A stretch of 44,142 bases of DNA from Clostridium algifaecis (GTDB lineage: Bacteria > Bacillota > Clostridia > Clostridiales > Clostridiaceae). Below, piece by piece: positions 26,675 to 36,208 of this stretch; within the stretch, counting starts at the first letter, position 1; each line of letters opens with the position of its first letter. The notes beneath the pieces are model-generated. The model saw nothing but the letters and a program-made list of their open reading frames with translations. It made no database searches and was not told the origin of the DNA. The DNA lies in NCBI RefSeq assembly GCF_017874415.1, contig NZ_JAGGLM010000019.1, positions 1 through 44,142 of the forward strand, given 5' to 3'. The position numbers and the translations under genes were made by a program.

Positions 26675-26725
26675 ATTCTAAATTATATATTCTATAAAAT
26701 TATTTAATCAACTTTATAAAGCCTA

Positions 26726-26754
26726 TTGAAAAAGTTTACTATACGTGATATACT
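26726..26754 (+). promoter_or_regulatory. Sigma-A promoter of the xylose operon
   Basis: TTGAAA (26726-26731) and TATACT (26749-26754) are 17 bases apart; transcription would start near 26761, leaving about 32 leader bases before xylA. The spacer holds only a weak dyad (AAGT, 16 bases, ACTT), which could be part of a XylR site but is not convincing. No clear catabolite-responsive element was seen. Confidence 0.75.
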
Positions 26755-26792
26755 TACATCGTAAATTAAAAATAAGATGTGGAGTGATAAAA

Positions 26793-28115
26793 ATGAAAGA
26801 GTATTTCACTAATGTTTCTAAAATAAATTATGAAGGACCAAATTCAAAAAACGCTTATTCATTTAAATATTACAATCCTGATGAGGTAATTGGCGGCAAA
26901 CCAATGAGAGAACATTTGAGATTTGCTATGTCGTATTGGCATACTTTAACAGCAAATGGGACAGATCCTTTTGGCGCAGGTACAATGCTTCGTCCATGGG
27001 ATAATGAAAACGATAGCATGAGCTTGGCAAAGGCGAGAATGGAAGCAGCATTTGAATTTATGGACAAGTTACAGATTGATTATTTCTGCTTCCATGATAG
27101 GGATATAGCACCTGAAGGAAAAGACTTAGCAGAAACTAATAAAAATTTAGATGAAATTGTGGCAATGTGCAAAGATTTAATGGAAAAATATAATAAGAAA
27201 CTATTATGGGATACAGCTAATTTATTTAATAACCCAAGATTTGTTCATGGTGCAGGGACAACATGCAATGCAGATGTTTTTGCATATTCTGCAGCACAAC
27301 TTAAAAAAGCAATTGAAGTTGGAAAAGAATTAGGTGCAGAAAATTATGTATTCTGGGGTGGACGTGAAGGATATGAAACTTTACTTAACACAGACATGGG
27401 ATTTGAATTAGACAATTTTGCAAGACTTCTTAAAATGGCAGTAGATTATGCTAAAGAAATAGGATTTAAAGGACAATTTCTTATAGAGCCAAAACCGAAA
27501 GAACCTACAAAACATCAATATGATTTTGATGTAGCTACAGTTTTAGGATTTTTAAGAAAGTATAAATTAGATAAATATTTTAAGATAAATATTGAAGCAA
27601 ATCATGCTACTTTAGCAGGACATACATATGAGCATGAGATATGTCTTGCAAGAAATAATAATGCACTTGGAAGTCTTGATGCAAACCAGGGAGATCCAGC
27701 ACTTGGATGGGATACAGATCAATTTCCAACTAATATATACAATTCAACTTTTGCTATGTATGAAGTACTTAAAAATGGAGGAATTGCACCTGGGGGATTG
27801 AACTTTGATGCTAAGGTTAGAAGACCATCATTTGAACCAGAAGATTTATTCCTTGCATATATAGCAGGCATGGATACTTTCGCCAAAGGTTTGAGAATTG
27901 CTTATAAACTTTTAAAGGATGGACCAATTGAAGATTTTGTTAAAGAAAGATATTCAAGCTTTAATACAGGGATAGGTAAGGAAATAGTAGAAGGCAAGGT
28001 TGGATTTAAAGAACTAGAAAAATATGCTCTTGAAAACAGCAACATAAAGAATAAATCAGGAAGACAGGAAATGTTAGAATCTATAGTTAATCAGTATATG
28101 CTTGAAGATAAGTAA
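26793..28115 (+). CDS. xylA: Xylose isomerase
   Basis: Isomerises D-xylose to D-xylulose. Class II-type length of 440 residues. The catalytic segment [12 protein letters not shown] has His101 and Asp104; metal ligands are visible in [36 protein letters not shown] and [10 protein letters not shown]. An in-frame upstream ATG at 26745 lies within the promoter; ATG 26793, after GTGGAGTG, is the true start. It is the first gene of the xylose set, with xylB 74 bases downstream across a hairpin. Confidence 0.97.
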   Translation: MKEYFTNVSKINYEGPNSKNAYSFKYYNPDEVIGGKPMREHLRFAMSYWHTLTANGTDPFGAGTMLRPWDNENDSMSLAKARMEAAFEFMDKLQIDYFCFHDRDIAPEGKDLAETNKNLDEIVAMCKDLMEKYNKKLLWDTANLFNNPRFVHGAGTTCNADVFAYSAAQLKKAIEVGKELGAENYVFWGGREGYETLLNTDMGFELDNFARLLKMAVDYAKEIGFKGQFLIEPKPKEPTKHQYDFDVATVLGFLRKYKLDKYFKINIEANHATLAGHTYEHEICLARNNNALGSLDANQGDPALGWDTDQFPTNIYNSTFAMYEVLKNGGIAPGGLNFDAKVRRPSFEPEDLFLAYIAGMDTFAKGLRIAYKLLKDGPIEDFVKERYSSFNTGIGKEIVEGKVGFKELEKYALENSNIKNKSGRQEMLESIVNQYMLEDK

Positions 28116-28123
28116 TAATTAAT

Positions 28124-28152
28124 GTGGAGATAGCAAATTAGTTTGTCTCCAC
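28124..28152 (+). other. Intercistronic hairpin between xylA and xylB
   Basis: GTGGAGA (28124-28130) pairs with TCTCCAC (28146-28152), with an inner CAAA/TTTG pairing. There is no T run, so it is unlikely to be a strong terminator. It may be a 3' stabiliser of xylA mRNA or a processing site that gives more xylA than xylB. Confidence 0.6.
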
Positions 28153-28189
28153 GATAACTTATATTATTTATATGAGAGAAGGATTGATT

Positions 28190-29686
28190 ATGAATTTTTT
28201 GGGAATAGATTTAGGAACTTCTTCCGTTAAAATTATAATAATGAATGAACAAGGTAATATTATAGAAAGCGTATCAAAAAATTATGATGTAAGTTATCCA
28301 CATGCTGGATGGGCAGAACAGAATCCAGATGACTGGTGGAACAGTACTAAAAATGGAATTAAAGAATTATTAAATAGAGAAAACATAAAGCCAGAGGAGA
28401 TTAGTGGTATAAGTTTTAGCGGCCAGATGCATGGTTTAGTGATACTTGATGATAAAAATCAGGTCTTGATGCCAGCTATATTGTGGTGTGATCAGAGGAC
28501 ACAAAAGCAGTGTGATTATTTGAATAAAGAGTTTGGACAGGAAAAACTTTCAGAATATACAGGAAATATGGCATTGACAGGTTTCACATTGCCAAAGGTT
28601 CTGTGGGTTAAAGAAAATAGACCGGATATATATAAGAGAATAGCACATATTATGCTCCCAAAAGATTATATAAGTTTTAAACTTACAGGTATATTTGCAT
28701 CTGATGTATCAGATGCTTCAGGGACTATAATGTTTGATGTTAAAAATAGAAAATGGTCTAAAAAAATTGTAGAACTTCTCAAGATAGAAGAAAAGGTTTT
28801 GCCTAAAGTGTATGAATCATCTGATGTTATAGGAAATGTATCTAAGGAAGCATCAAGAGAAACAGGACTTTCGACTGAAACTTTAGTTATAGCTGGTGCT
28901 GGAGATCAGGCAGCTGGTGCTGTAGGCACGGGTGTAGTTGATTCAGGTATGATTTCAGTGTCACTTGGAACTTCAGGTGTAGTATTTTCAAGCAGCGAAA
29001 AGTTCTACATGGACAAGGAAAATAGATTACATTCATTTTGTCATGCAAATGGGAAGTGGCATCAAATGGGTGTTATTCTTTCAGCTGCATCAAGTCTTAA
29101 ATGGTGGGTTGAGAATGTTAATTTAGATACAGATGGAGATGCATTTGAGAAATTGCTTTCAGAAGCTGGAAGATCTTCTGTAGGTAGTAATAAATTATTA
29201 TTCTTACCTTATCTTATGGGTGAGAGAACACCATATAATGATCCTGATGCAAAAGGCAGTTTTATTGGTCTTAATATAACTCATAAAAGAGGAGATATGA
29301 CAAGAGCTATTTTAGAGGGAGTTTGTTTTGCACTTAGAGATTCTCTTGAGATACTTAAAAGTATGAATGTTGAAATGAGTGAAATAAGAGTAAATGGAGG
29401 GGGAGCAAAGAGCAAGCTCTGGAGACATATACTTGCGGATGTATTTAATCTTAAGGTAAACATAGTTAATTCTAAAGAAGGACCGGCATACGGGGCATCA
29501 ATACTTGCAGCTGTAGGATGTAAACTTTTTAAATCTGTTGATGAAGCATGCAAGGTACTTATAAAGACATCAGATAGTGTAGAGCCAATAAAAGAAAATG
29601 TTGAAAAATATAATAAAATTTATAAAGTATATTCATCACTATATTACTGTTTAAAGAACAAATTTACAGAAATAAACAACTTATAA
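28190..29686 (+). CDS. xylB: Xylulokinase
   Basis: Phosphorylates D-xylulose to xylulose 5-phosphate for the pentose phosphate or phosphoketolase route. FGGY-family kinase with the phosphate loop FLGIDLGTSSVKIIIM, the substrate segments SFSGQMHGLV and WCDQRT, and the catalytic Asp in IAGAGDQAAGAVG. The GGGAKSKLWRHILAD segment is the usual FGGY C-terminal signature. ATG 28190 follows AAGGA; the ATG at 28172 precedes the ribosome site. Length is 498, normal. Confidence 0.96.
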   Translation: MNFLGIDLGTSSVKIIIMNEQGNIIESVSKNYDVSYPHAGWAEQNPDDWWNSTKNGIKELLNRENIKPEEISGISFSGQMHGLVILDDKNQVLMPAILWCDQRTQKQCDYLNKEFGQEKLSEYTGNMALTGFTLPKVLWVKENRPDIYKRIAHIMLPKDYISFKLTGIFASDVSDASGTIMFDVKNRKWSKKIVELLKIEEKVLPKVYESSDVIGNVSKEASRETGLSTETLVIAGAGDQAAGAVGTGVVDSGMISVSLGTSGVVFSSSEKFYMDKENRLHSFCHANGKWHQMGVILSAASSLKWWVENVNLDTDGDAFEKLLSEAGRSSVGSNKLLFLPYLMGERTPYNDPDAKGSFIGLNITHKRGDMTRAILEGVCFALRDSLEILKSMNVEMSEIRVNGGGAKSKLWRHILADVFNLKVNIVNSKEGPAYGASILAAVGCKLFKSVDEACKVLIKTSDSVEPIKENVEKYNKIYKVYSSLYYCLKNKFTEINNL

Positions 29687-29709
29687 AATTTTTAAGGAGA
29701 TTTTATATT

Positions 29710-30771
29710 ATGGGGATTGTAAAAGAATTATTTGGAGTATTACCAGAAAATAAAAAAGTATATCTTTTTACCGTAAAAAACCGTAATGGAATGACTATAA
29801 AAATATCAAATTTTGGTGCTGCCCTTGTATCTCTTATGGTACCAGACAAATATGGCAGATTTGATGATATAGTACTTGGATATGATAATTTACAGGGATA
29901 TATAGATGGCAAATTTTTTTTCGGTGCAACTATAGGACGTAATGCGAATAGAATAAGAAATTCTAGAATTAAAATAAATGATCAGATATACAGTTTAACG
30001 AAAAATGAGGGAGAAAATCAACTCCATGGTGGAATTAAGGGATTTGATAAAGTTCTGTGGTCATCGAAAACATACACTGATAATGAGGAAAATCAATGTA
30101 TTGAATTGTCTTACTTGAGTAGAGATGGTGAAGAAGGATATCCTGGCAATTTAAGTGCTAGAATCATATACACTCTCTCTGATGATAATAAGTTCAAAAT
30201 TGATTATTTTGCAATTTCAGATAAAGACACAATAGTTAACATGACCAATCATTCCTATTTTAATTTATCGGGACATTCATCTGGCAGTATATTGAAGCAT
30301 CAGGTTATGATAAATTCAGATAAGTTTACTGCAAATGATGAAAGTAGTATTCCGACAGGTGAAATAAAAAGTGTAGAGGATACACCTATGGATTTTAGAG
30401 AGCTTACTACTGTAGGTAAAAATATATCAAGTAATTATGATCAAATAATTTATGGACATGGGTATGATCACAATTGGATATTAAATAAAAAGGATAATGA
30501 TCTAGGAATGGCAGCAAAAGTGTTTGATCCTTACAGTAGAAGAGTTATGGAAGTGTATACGACTAAACCAGGAGTGCAATTTTATTCAGGAAATTATATA
30601 AATGAGTCTCAAAATTGTAAAGACAATGCTTGTTATGCTAAAAATAATGCACTTTGTCTTGAAACTCAATATTTTCCTGATGCAATAAACCATGATAATT
30701 TTAAATCTCCTGTATTGAAAGCAGGAGATGAGTACAAACATATGACGATATACAAATTTTCAGTTATATAA
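29710..30771 (+). CDS. Aldose 1-epimerase (mutarotase)
   Basis: Interconverts alpha and beta anomers of aldoses; in this operon it should supply the xylose anomer used by the isomerase. Galactose-mutarotase family features are GATIGRNANRIRNSRI, NQLHGGIKGFDKVLW with the catalytic His pair partner in TNHSYFNLSGH, and ALCLETQYFPDAINH with the catalytic Glu. Length is 353. AAGGAG precedes the ATG. It lies 23 bases after xylB and is followed at 22 bases by the transporter. A narrow substrate range cannot be read from the sequence. Confidence 0.93.
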   Translation: MGIVKELFGVLPENKKVYLFTVKNRNGMTIKISNFGAALVSLMVPDKYGRFDDIVLGYDNLQGYIDGKFFFGATIGRNANRIRNSRIKINDQIYSLTKNEGENQLHGGIKGFDKVLWSSKTYTDNEENQCIELSYLSRDGEEGYPGNLSARIIYTLSDDNKFKIDYFAISDKDTIVNMTNHSYFNLSGHSSGSILKHQVMINSDKFTANDESSIPTGEIKSVEDTPMDFRELTTVGKNISSNYDQIIYGHGYDHNWILNKKDNDLGMAAKVFDPYSRRVMEVYTTKPGVQFYSGNYINESQNCKDNACYAKNNALCLETQYFPDAINHDNFKSPVLKAGDEYKHMTIYKFSVI

Positions 30772-30793
30772 ATTAAAAAAGGAGATGTGTTTA

Positions 30794-32170
30794 ATGGGAG
30801 TAAAAATTAATAGTACAATGGTATATATTTTTGGCGCACTTGGCGGTCTTCTATTTGGTTATGATACTGGAGTTATTTCAGGAGCAATCTTATTTATTCA
30901 AAAACAGATGAGTCTTGACTCATGGCAGCAAGGGTGGGTTGTTAGTGCTGTATTAGTAGGAGCCGTTCTTGGAGCTGCAATTATTGGACCAATGTCTGAT
31001 AAGTATGGACGTAGAAAGCTTATTTTGTTATCAGCAGTTATTTTCTTTGCTGGAGCACTTGGATCAGCATTTTCAAAAGGATTTAGTACACTTATTATAT
31101 CCCGTATTATTCTTGGTATGGCAGTTGGCTCTGCATCAGCATTAATTCCAACATATTTGGCAGAATTATCGCCTGCTGAAAAACGTGGATCTATGTCAAG
31201 CTTATTTCAATTAATGGTTATGAGTGGAATTTTATTAGCATATATTACTAACTATAGTTTCTCTGGTCTATATACTGGATGGCGTTGGATGTTAGGATTT
31301 GCAGCTATTCCATCTGCAATACTTTTCTTGGGAGCTCTTGTACTGCCTGAAAGTCCCCGTTACTTAGTTAAAGATGGAAAACTTGATGCAGCTAAAGAAG
31401 TTTTGAATCAAATGAATGAACATAATCAAAAAGCTGTTGACGCTGAACTTGTTGATATTAAGAAACAAGCTGCGATTAAAAGTGGTGGGCTTAGCGAGTT
31501 ATTCGGCAAATTTGTTCGTCCGGCATTGGTTATTGCTATTGGTTTAGCTGTTTTCCAACAGGTTATGGGCTGTAATACAGTTCTTTATTATGCACCAACT
31601 ATTTTTACTGATGTTGGTTTTGGTGTTCAAGCAGCTTTACTCGCTCATATTGGAATTGGGATTTTTAATGTTATAGTTACTGCCATAGCTGTTTCTATAA
31701 TGGATAAAATTGATCGTAAAAAAATGTTGATTTATGGCGGCCTTGGAATGGGTGTTTCTTTACTGGTTATGAGCTTTTCAATGAAGTTGTCTAATGGTTC
31801 ATTTACAGGTTCAATTATTTGCGTCGTTGCATTAACCGTTTACATCGCTTTCTTCTCAGCTACCTGGGGACCTGTAATGTGGGTAATGATTGGTGAAATA
31901 TTCCCATTGAATATTCGTGGTTTAGGTAATTCGTTTGGAAGTGTAGTTAACTGGGCTTCTAACGCAGTAGTATCATTAACATTTCCAACATTACTAAGTT
32001 ACTTTGGCACTGGTAATTTATTCATAGGTTATGGTGTTATTTGTTTTGCAGCAATCTGGTTTGTTCATTATAAAGTATTTGAAACACGTAATCGTTCACT
32101 TGAAGAAATTGAAGAGACTCTTAGAGCATGTGCTGGCGAAGCAAAACAAGAACTTGCAACTGACAAATAA
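30794..32170 (+). CDS. MFS sugar:proton symporter, probably xylose
   Basis: A 458-residue sugar-porter family transporter with 12 predicted membrane helices. Signatures are GALGGLLFGYDTGVISGA, DKYGRRKLIL after helix 2, PESPRYLVKDGK before the central loop, DKIDRKK, and FETRNRSLEEIEE at the end. It resembles XylE/XylT-type D-xylose-proton symporters, which its operon supports. ATG 30785 overlaps the GGAG ribosome site, so ATG 30794 is chosen. Ten of its twelve Arg codons are CGT and two AGA, whereas neighbouring genes mainly use AGA; this suggests recent acquisition, perhaps from Lactobacillales. Confidence 0.92.
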   Translation: MGVKINSTMVYIFGALGGLLFGYDTGVISGAILFIQKQMSLDSWQQGWVVSAVLVGAVLGAAIIGPMSDKYGRRKLILLSAVIFFAGALGSAFSKGFSTLIISRIILGMAVGSASALIPTYLAELSPAEKRGSMSSLFQLMVMSGILLAYITNYSFSGLYTGWRWMLGFAAIPSAILFLGALVLPESPRYLVKDGKLDAAKEVLNQMNEHNQKAVDAELVDIKKQAAIKSGGLSELFGKFVRPALVIAIGLAVFQQVMGCNTVLYYAPTIFTDVGFGVQAALLAHIGIGIFNVIVTAIAVSIMDKIDRKKMLIYGGLGMGVSLLVMSFSMKLSNGSFTGSIICVVALTVYIAFFSATWGPVMWVMIGEIFPLNIRGLGNSFGSVVNWASNAVVSLTFPTLLSYFGTGNLFIGYGVICFAAIWFVHYKVFETRNRSLEEIEETLRACAGEAKQELATDK

Positions 32171-32198
32171 GTTTCAACTTATTATTTTTACAATTTTA

Positions 32199-32233
32199 GG
32201 TGCTGATGAAAAAAATCATCAACACCATTTTTG
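32199..32233 (+). terminator. Terminator of the xylose operon
   Basis: GGTGCTGATGA (32199-32209) pairs with TCATCAACACC (32216-32226), one mismatch, followed by ATTTTTG. It ends the xylA-B-epimerase-transporter transcript 30 bases after the last stop. Confidence 0.88.
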
Positions 32234-32333
32234 TTATTTATAAAGCCCATTTAAAAACTATATAAATTAATGTTATAATACTTAATTATAGAGTTATATA
32301 AAATAATTTTTAAAATTGAATGGTGGCATTGGA

Positions 32334-33512
32334 ATGAATAAATTAAAATCTGTAGATCAGGAAACTATAAAAATATTGAATCAGAAAAAAATAATTAATT
32401 TGCTGTATAGAAATAAGCAACTTACAAAACAAGAAATATCGCAAGAACTGAATATAAGCATTCCAACAGTTATAAATAATATAAATGAACTTATAGAGAG
32501 AGGAATTGTGGATGATGCTGGTGTTGCAGAATCTACAGGCGGAAGAAAACCAACAATTATTAGATTCCTTCCTAATTCAAGATATTCTTTTGGCGTTTGT
32601 ATTACAAAAGATAAAGTTAGAATAATCTTGACAAATTTGAACTTTAATATAATAGAAGAAAGAGCATTTGATATGCCGGAAGAAGTGCAGGATTTTAGAA
32701 GCTTGATTTTAAAAATAAAGGACGAAATAGAAGATATTTTAAGTGTATACAAAATCCCATTTGATAAAATACTCGGCATTGGTTTTTCTCTTCCAGGTAC
32801 TATTGATGAAGAAAAGCTTTTTCTAAAAAACATGACAAATTTTAAAGTAAAAAATATATATTTTAAAGAGTTTGAAAAGAACTTTAAAATGCCAATTTTT
32901 ATAGAAAATGAAGCAAACGCTTCAGCTTATGCAGAATCATTTATTAATTTTAAAGGGTATAAAAATAATCTTGTATTTATATCTATTACAGAAGGTATAG
33001 GCGCTGGTATTATTATAAACAACAATGTTTATAAAGGCATTAACAAGCGAGCAGGTGAAATTGGACATATGACTGTTGTAAAAAACGGCAGAAGGTGTAA
33101 TTGTGGAAAAAAAGGCTGCTGGGAAGTATATGCTTCAAAAAAAGCACTTTTAAATGAGTATAAAAAAGAATTTGGAGTTAAAAATAAGAGCTTAAATGAT
33201 TTTTTAGATATGACTAAGGACAATTTAAAGGCTAAAGAAATACTTGATAATTATGTAGGATTTCTAGCGGAGGGCATTAAAAATATAATTTTAATTTTTG
33301 ATCCACAAAATATAATTATAGGTGGAGAAGTGTTTTCATATAAAGATTTAATAGAAGAAGACTTAATAAATAAAGTATTTGAGGATAATAGCCTATATGA
33401 TAAGAACGAATGTAATGTTATGTTTTCAAGTTTAGGAGGCAATGCTGCTATATTTGGAGCGGCACTTCTGCCTATGGAAAGTGTATTTTTTTTGACCGGG
33501 AATGTGATTTGA
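32334..33512 (+). CDS. xylR: ROK family transcriptional repressor, XylR-like
   Basis: A 392-residue regulator. The N-terminal winged helix (about 15-75) includes QLTKQEISQELNISIPTVINNI. The ROK sugar-kinase-like domain has ITEGIGAGIIINNNVYKG and the zinc motif CNCGKKGCWE. ROK repressors of this layout control xylose genes in Firmicutes. An upstream in-frame TTG at 32316 is possible, but GGTGG at 32322-32326 suits ATG 32334. It follows the operon terminator, so it has its own promoter, probably near 32270-32310. The operator was not identified by eye. Confidence 0.87.
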   Translation: MNKLKSVDQETIKILNQKKIINLLYRNKQLTKQEISQELNISIPTVINNINELIERGIVDDAGVAESTGGRKPTIIRFLPNSRYSFGVCITKDKVRIILTNLNFNIIEERAFDMPEEVQDFRSLILKIKDEIEDILSVYKIPFDKILGIGFSLPGTIDEEKLFLKNMTNFKVKNIYFKEFEKNFKMPIFIENEANASAYAESFINFKGYKNNLVFISITEGIGAGIIINNNVYKGINKRAGEIGHMTVVKNGRRCNCGKKGCWEVYASKKALLNEYKKEFGVKNKSLNDFLDMTKDNLKAKEILDNYVGFLAEGIKNIILIFDPQNIIIGGEVFSYKDLIEEDLINKVFEDNSLYDKNECNVMFSSLGGNAAIFGAALLPMESVFFLTGNVI

Positions 33513-33584
33513 ATAAATTATTAATTTTAAAAGATACTATCCTAAAAGAGAAATAAAAAATTATTTACTTTTGGAGGTATTAAG

Positions 33585-34481
33585 TTGAAAAAGATAATTA
33601 TTACAATATGCGTAATTATTACACTAGCAAGTCCTGTAAGAGCTACAGACTCTAGTAAATATGAAATTACAATGAAACAGGATATATTATGTTTAATGAT
33701 GGCATATCCTGAATATATTAAAGATGTAACAAAAGAAAATGATGGATCAGTATATATCATAATGAACTCAGGAAAAAAAGTTTTATATGATGATAAGAAA
33801 AATAAAAGCTTCGATGAAAAATTATTCAATACAGATATTCAGGATATGTTGGAACAGCCTTATCCACTTACTTCAATAAATAAAGTTATGGATAAAAATG
33901 TAGATCCTGGACGGTTAAGGGTATATCCTATTTTAAATGAGGTATATGGACAGTCTAAGAGCAAAGTTGAGGCTAATCTTAAGATGGCAAATTTAGGCTA
34001 TAGGAGATTTCAGTTTAATGGAAATAATAATGCTGCAAAATCTCTTGAAAATGCTGTAAATGAGCTTTTACCTATAGCTAGAAGTAACAGAAAGGTATCT
34101 TCTTGTTTGTTCCCAAGCAGTGGCACATTTAACTATAGGAATATTTCAGGAACTAATTTAAAAAGTCCTCATTCTTTTGGAATAGCTATAGACCTGGCTC
34201 GTGATAGGAAAGATTACTGGAAATGGGTAAGTAAGAATGAAGGAGATAGCAGAATAAATTTTTATCCTAAAGAAATTGTAGAAACATTTGAAAAAAATAA
34301 CTTTGTATGGGGTGGAAAATGGAACCACTTTGATATATTACATTTTGAATACAGGCCTGAAATAATTTTAAAAGCTAGATACTTTGGAAATAAAAATAAT
34401 AATGAAAAAAAATGGTATGCAGGAGCTCCCAGCGAGGACAAAAATGTAAAAGAATATATTGAAAAAATTAACAGAATGTAA
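33585..34481 (+). CDS. Secreted M15-family D-Ala-D-Ala carboxypeptidase-like protein
   Basis: A 298-residue exported peptidoglycan peptidase. The signal peptide covers about residues 1-20 (LASPVRA as cleavage region). The zinc site is visible in SPHSFGIAIDL (His196, Asp203) and WNHFDILHFEY (Asp250 as catalytic acid, His253 as ligand), the VanY/Peptidase_M15_4 pattern. The start is TTG 33585 after GGAGG. It is followed by an amidase-domain protein on the same strand, suggesting a small cell-wall remodelling unit. The exact bond cleaved (D,D or L,D) is not shown by the sequence. Confidence 0.87.
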   Translation: MKKIIITICVIITLASPVRATDSSKYEITMKQDILCLMMAYPEYIKDVTKENDGSVYIIMNSGKKVLYDDKKNKSFDEKLFNTDIQDMLEQPYPLTSINKVMDKNVDPGRLRVYPILNEVYGQSKSKVEANLKMANLGYRRFQFNGNNNAAKSLENAVNELLPIARSNRKVSSCLFPSSGTFNYRNISGTNLKSPHSFGIAIDLARDRKDYWKWVSKNEGDSRINFYPKEIVETFEKNNFVWGGKWNHFDILHFEYRPEIILKARYFGNKNNNEKKWYAGAPSEDKNVKEYIEKINRM

Positions 34482-34546
34482 TTATGTTTCATTGGAGATA
34501 ATATATATGTCAATTAAATTACAATTATTGAGATAGGAGTATGGAT

Positions 34547-35650
34547 ATGAAATTTTCTCTGATGAAAACAGGCATTCGTTTTGCAAATATAATACTGTTG
34601 TTCTTGTTTGTAATTAATCTATTTGCTTTTAAAGTAAAAGGTGAGGAAGCTTATACTAAAGATGAGATCCAGACTGAAATTCAGAAAATATTTAGTGATA
34701 GAAATAATGCTATATTGAAAGGAAATCTTAAGCTTGTAGAAAATATTTATGACAAGAATACAAAGTATGGTACTTGGGCATATGAATATGAAGAAAAAAA
34801 GATGAAATATATTAAAAACTGGGAAGAAAAACAGGGAATAAAATTTAAAGACATAACTCCTAAAGTGATAGTTAAGAGAGTTAGAAAAAATGGAGATAAA
34901 CTTTCTGTTAATTTGATTTGCTCAACCCAATATAGATATGCATATAATGATAAACCGGATGTTATTAATGTTTTCAGAATAGGAACATCGCATATATTAA
35001 ATATTGTAAAAAAGGATAATGGATGGATTGTTACAAAAGAGTGGTATAAGGATCCTTTTGCAGATTCACTGAAAATAAATAATTTAAAGGTGGACTCAAT
35101 AAAGAATTATATAATGTCACAAAATATTAGAGACATGTCTACAATAAGTGATAGAAGAAAATCAGTAGTTGAATATGCTGACAGATATTGTGGAATAGCA
35201 TCTGAAGAAATATATGGTTTCAAATATAATAAAAAATACAGAAACTATAATTCACAGGGCGGAGATTGTGCTAATTTTGCATCTCAGATATTATTTGAAG
35301 GCGGCAAATTCAAAAAAAATTCTTCATGGAGTTATGATAATAGTGGTGCTACAAGAGCATGGCTGAATGCTGATGGATTTAAGGAGTATATGATATACAG
35401 CGGAAGAGCATCTGTTATAGCTCATGGGAGTTATGAAAAAGTATATAAAGCATCTTATAGACTTCTTCCGGGCGATTTTGTAGCCTATGAAAAAAAAGGA
35501 GACATAACTCATATTTCCATGGTAACAGGTATAGATTCAAAAGGATATGCTCTTGTTACATGTCATAATACCGACAGGGATAAAGTTCCATGGGACTTGG
35601 GCTGGAATGATAAAAATATAAAATTCTGGATTGTAAGAGTCAATTATTAG
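34547..35650 (+). CDS. Secreted Amidase_6 (NlpC/P60-like) domain protein
   Basis: Exported protein of 367 residues. An N-terminal hydrophobic helix (about 12-30) ends at FKVKGEE and acts as signal or anchor. A stretch of about 130 residues resembling an NTF2-like accessory domain comes next. The C-terminal Amidase_6 domain has Cys241 (GGDCANFASQ), His322 (DITHISMVTG) and the HNTD segment (His340), a papain-like set. ATG 34541 sits one base from AGGAG; ATG 34547 is spaced properly. A wall-lytic role is inferred from family and from its M15 neighbour. Substrate unknown. Confidence 0.82.
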   Translation: MKFSLMKTGIRFANIILLFLFVINLFAFKVKGEEAYTKDEIQTEIQKIFSDRNNAILKGNLKLVENIYDKNTKYGTWAYEYEEKKMKYIKNWEEKQGIKFKDITPKVIVKRVRKNGDKLSVNLICSTQYRYAYNDKPDVINVFRIGTSHILNIVKKDNGWIVTKEWYKDPFADSLKINNLKVDSIKNYIMSQNIRDMSTISDRRKSVVEYADRYCGIASEEIYGFKYNKKYRNYNSQGGDCANFASQILFEGGKFKKNSSWSYDNSGATRAWLNADGFKEYMIYSGRASVIAHGSYEKVYKASYRLLPGDFVAYEKKGDITHISMVTGIDSKGYALVTCHNTDRDKVPWDLGWNDKNIKFWIVRVNY

Positions 35651-35664
35651 AAAATAGATAATAT

Positions 35665-35706
35665 AAAAAATTCAGGCCTACGCTATAAGGTAAGCCTGAA
35701 TTTTTT
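35665..35706. terminator. Bidirectional terminator between the amidase and gerW genes
   Basis: AAAAAATTCAGGC (35665-35677) pairs perfectly with GCCTGAATTTTTT (35694-35706), giving a T run on either strand. It serves both convergent transcripts. Confidence 0.92.
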
Positions 35707-35709
35707 ATA

Positions 35710-36183
35710 TTATTCATTATATTTGTCTTTTACTTTGTCAGATGATTGACTGTTATATTCTTTACTTTTGTAACTATCGTTAGATTTTTTATAGTTATCA
35801 TTAGTTTTTTTCGAACACATCATTTCCTTTGCAAATTGCATTATTTGAGGAATAGAATCTACTATTTTATCATAAGTATTATTTTGATTGAGAGACAAAA
35901 GTCTCACGGAATCACCTTTTGTAACTAGAAACGCTATAGGTTTAACTGTAACTCCTGCACCGGAACCTCCACCGAATGGATAATTGGATTTTGATTCGTC
36001 TTCATTTTCTGTATTGAATTCACTTCCACCGGAAGCAAAGCCAAAAGATACTCTGGAAATTGGGACTATTAAGGAACCATCTTTTGATTCTATTGCGTCT
36101 CCTACTATAGTATTGACATCTATCATATCTTTTAAATTTTCCATGGTGCTTTTTAATAAATTTTCTATAGGATGACCATCCAT
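35710..36183 (-). CDS. gerW: GerW family sporulation protein (YtfJ-like)
   Basis: A 157-residue protein of the GerW/YtfJ family, needed for spore properties and germination in Bacillus. The core (1-125) has the family pattern MDGHPIENLLKSTMENLKDM, DGSLIVPISRVSFGFASGG, FGGGSGAGVTVKPIAFLV. The last 30 residues are a low-complexity Lys/Asn/Ser/Tyr tail not usual in the family. It lies downstream of a DUF2953 gene on the minus strand, 25 bases apart, the same pair as ytfI-ytfJ in Bacillus subtilis. A good AGGAGG precedes the start on the minus strand. Confidence 0.9.
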   Translation of the reverse strand: MDGHPIENLLKSTMENLKDMIDVNTIVGDAIESKDGSLIVPISRVSFGFASGGSEFNTENEDESKSNYPFGGGSGAGVTVKPIAFLVTKGDSVRLLSLNQNNTYDKIVDSIPQIMQFAKEMMCSKKTNDNYKKSNDSYKSKEYNSQSSDKVKDKYNE

Positions 36184-36208
36184 AAAAATTCCTCCTTGAT
36201 CTGCATAA

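Noticed and set aside
26732-26755. XylR operator within the xylA promoter spacer
   Set aside because: Only four outer bases on each side are symmetric; too weak for a site.
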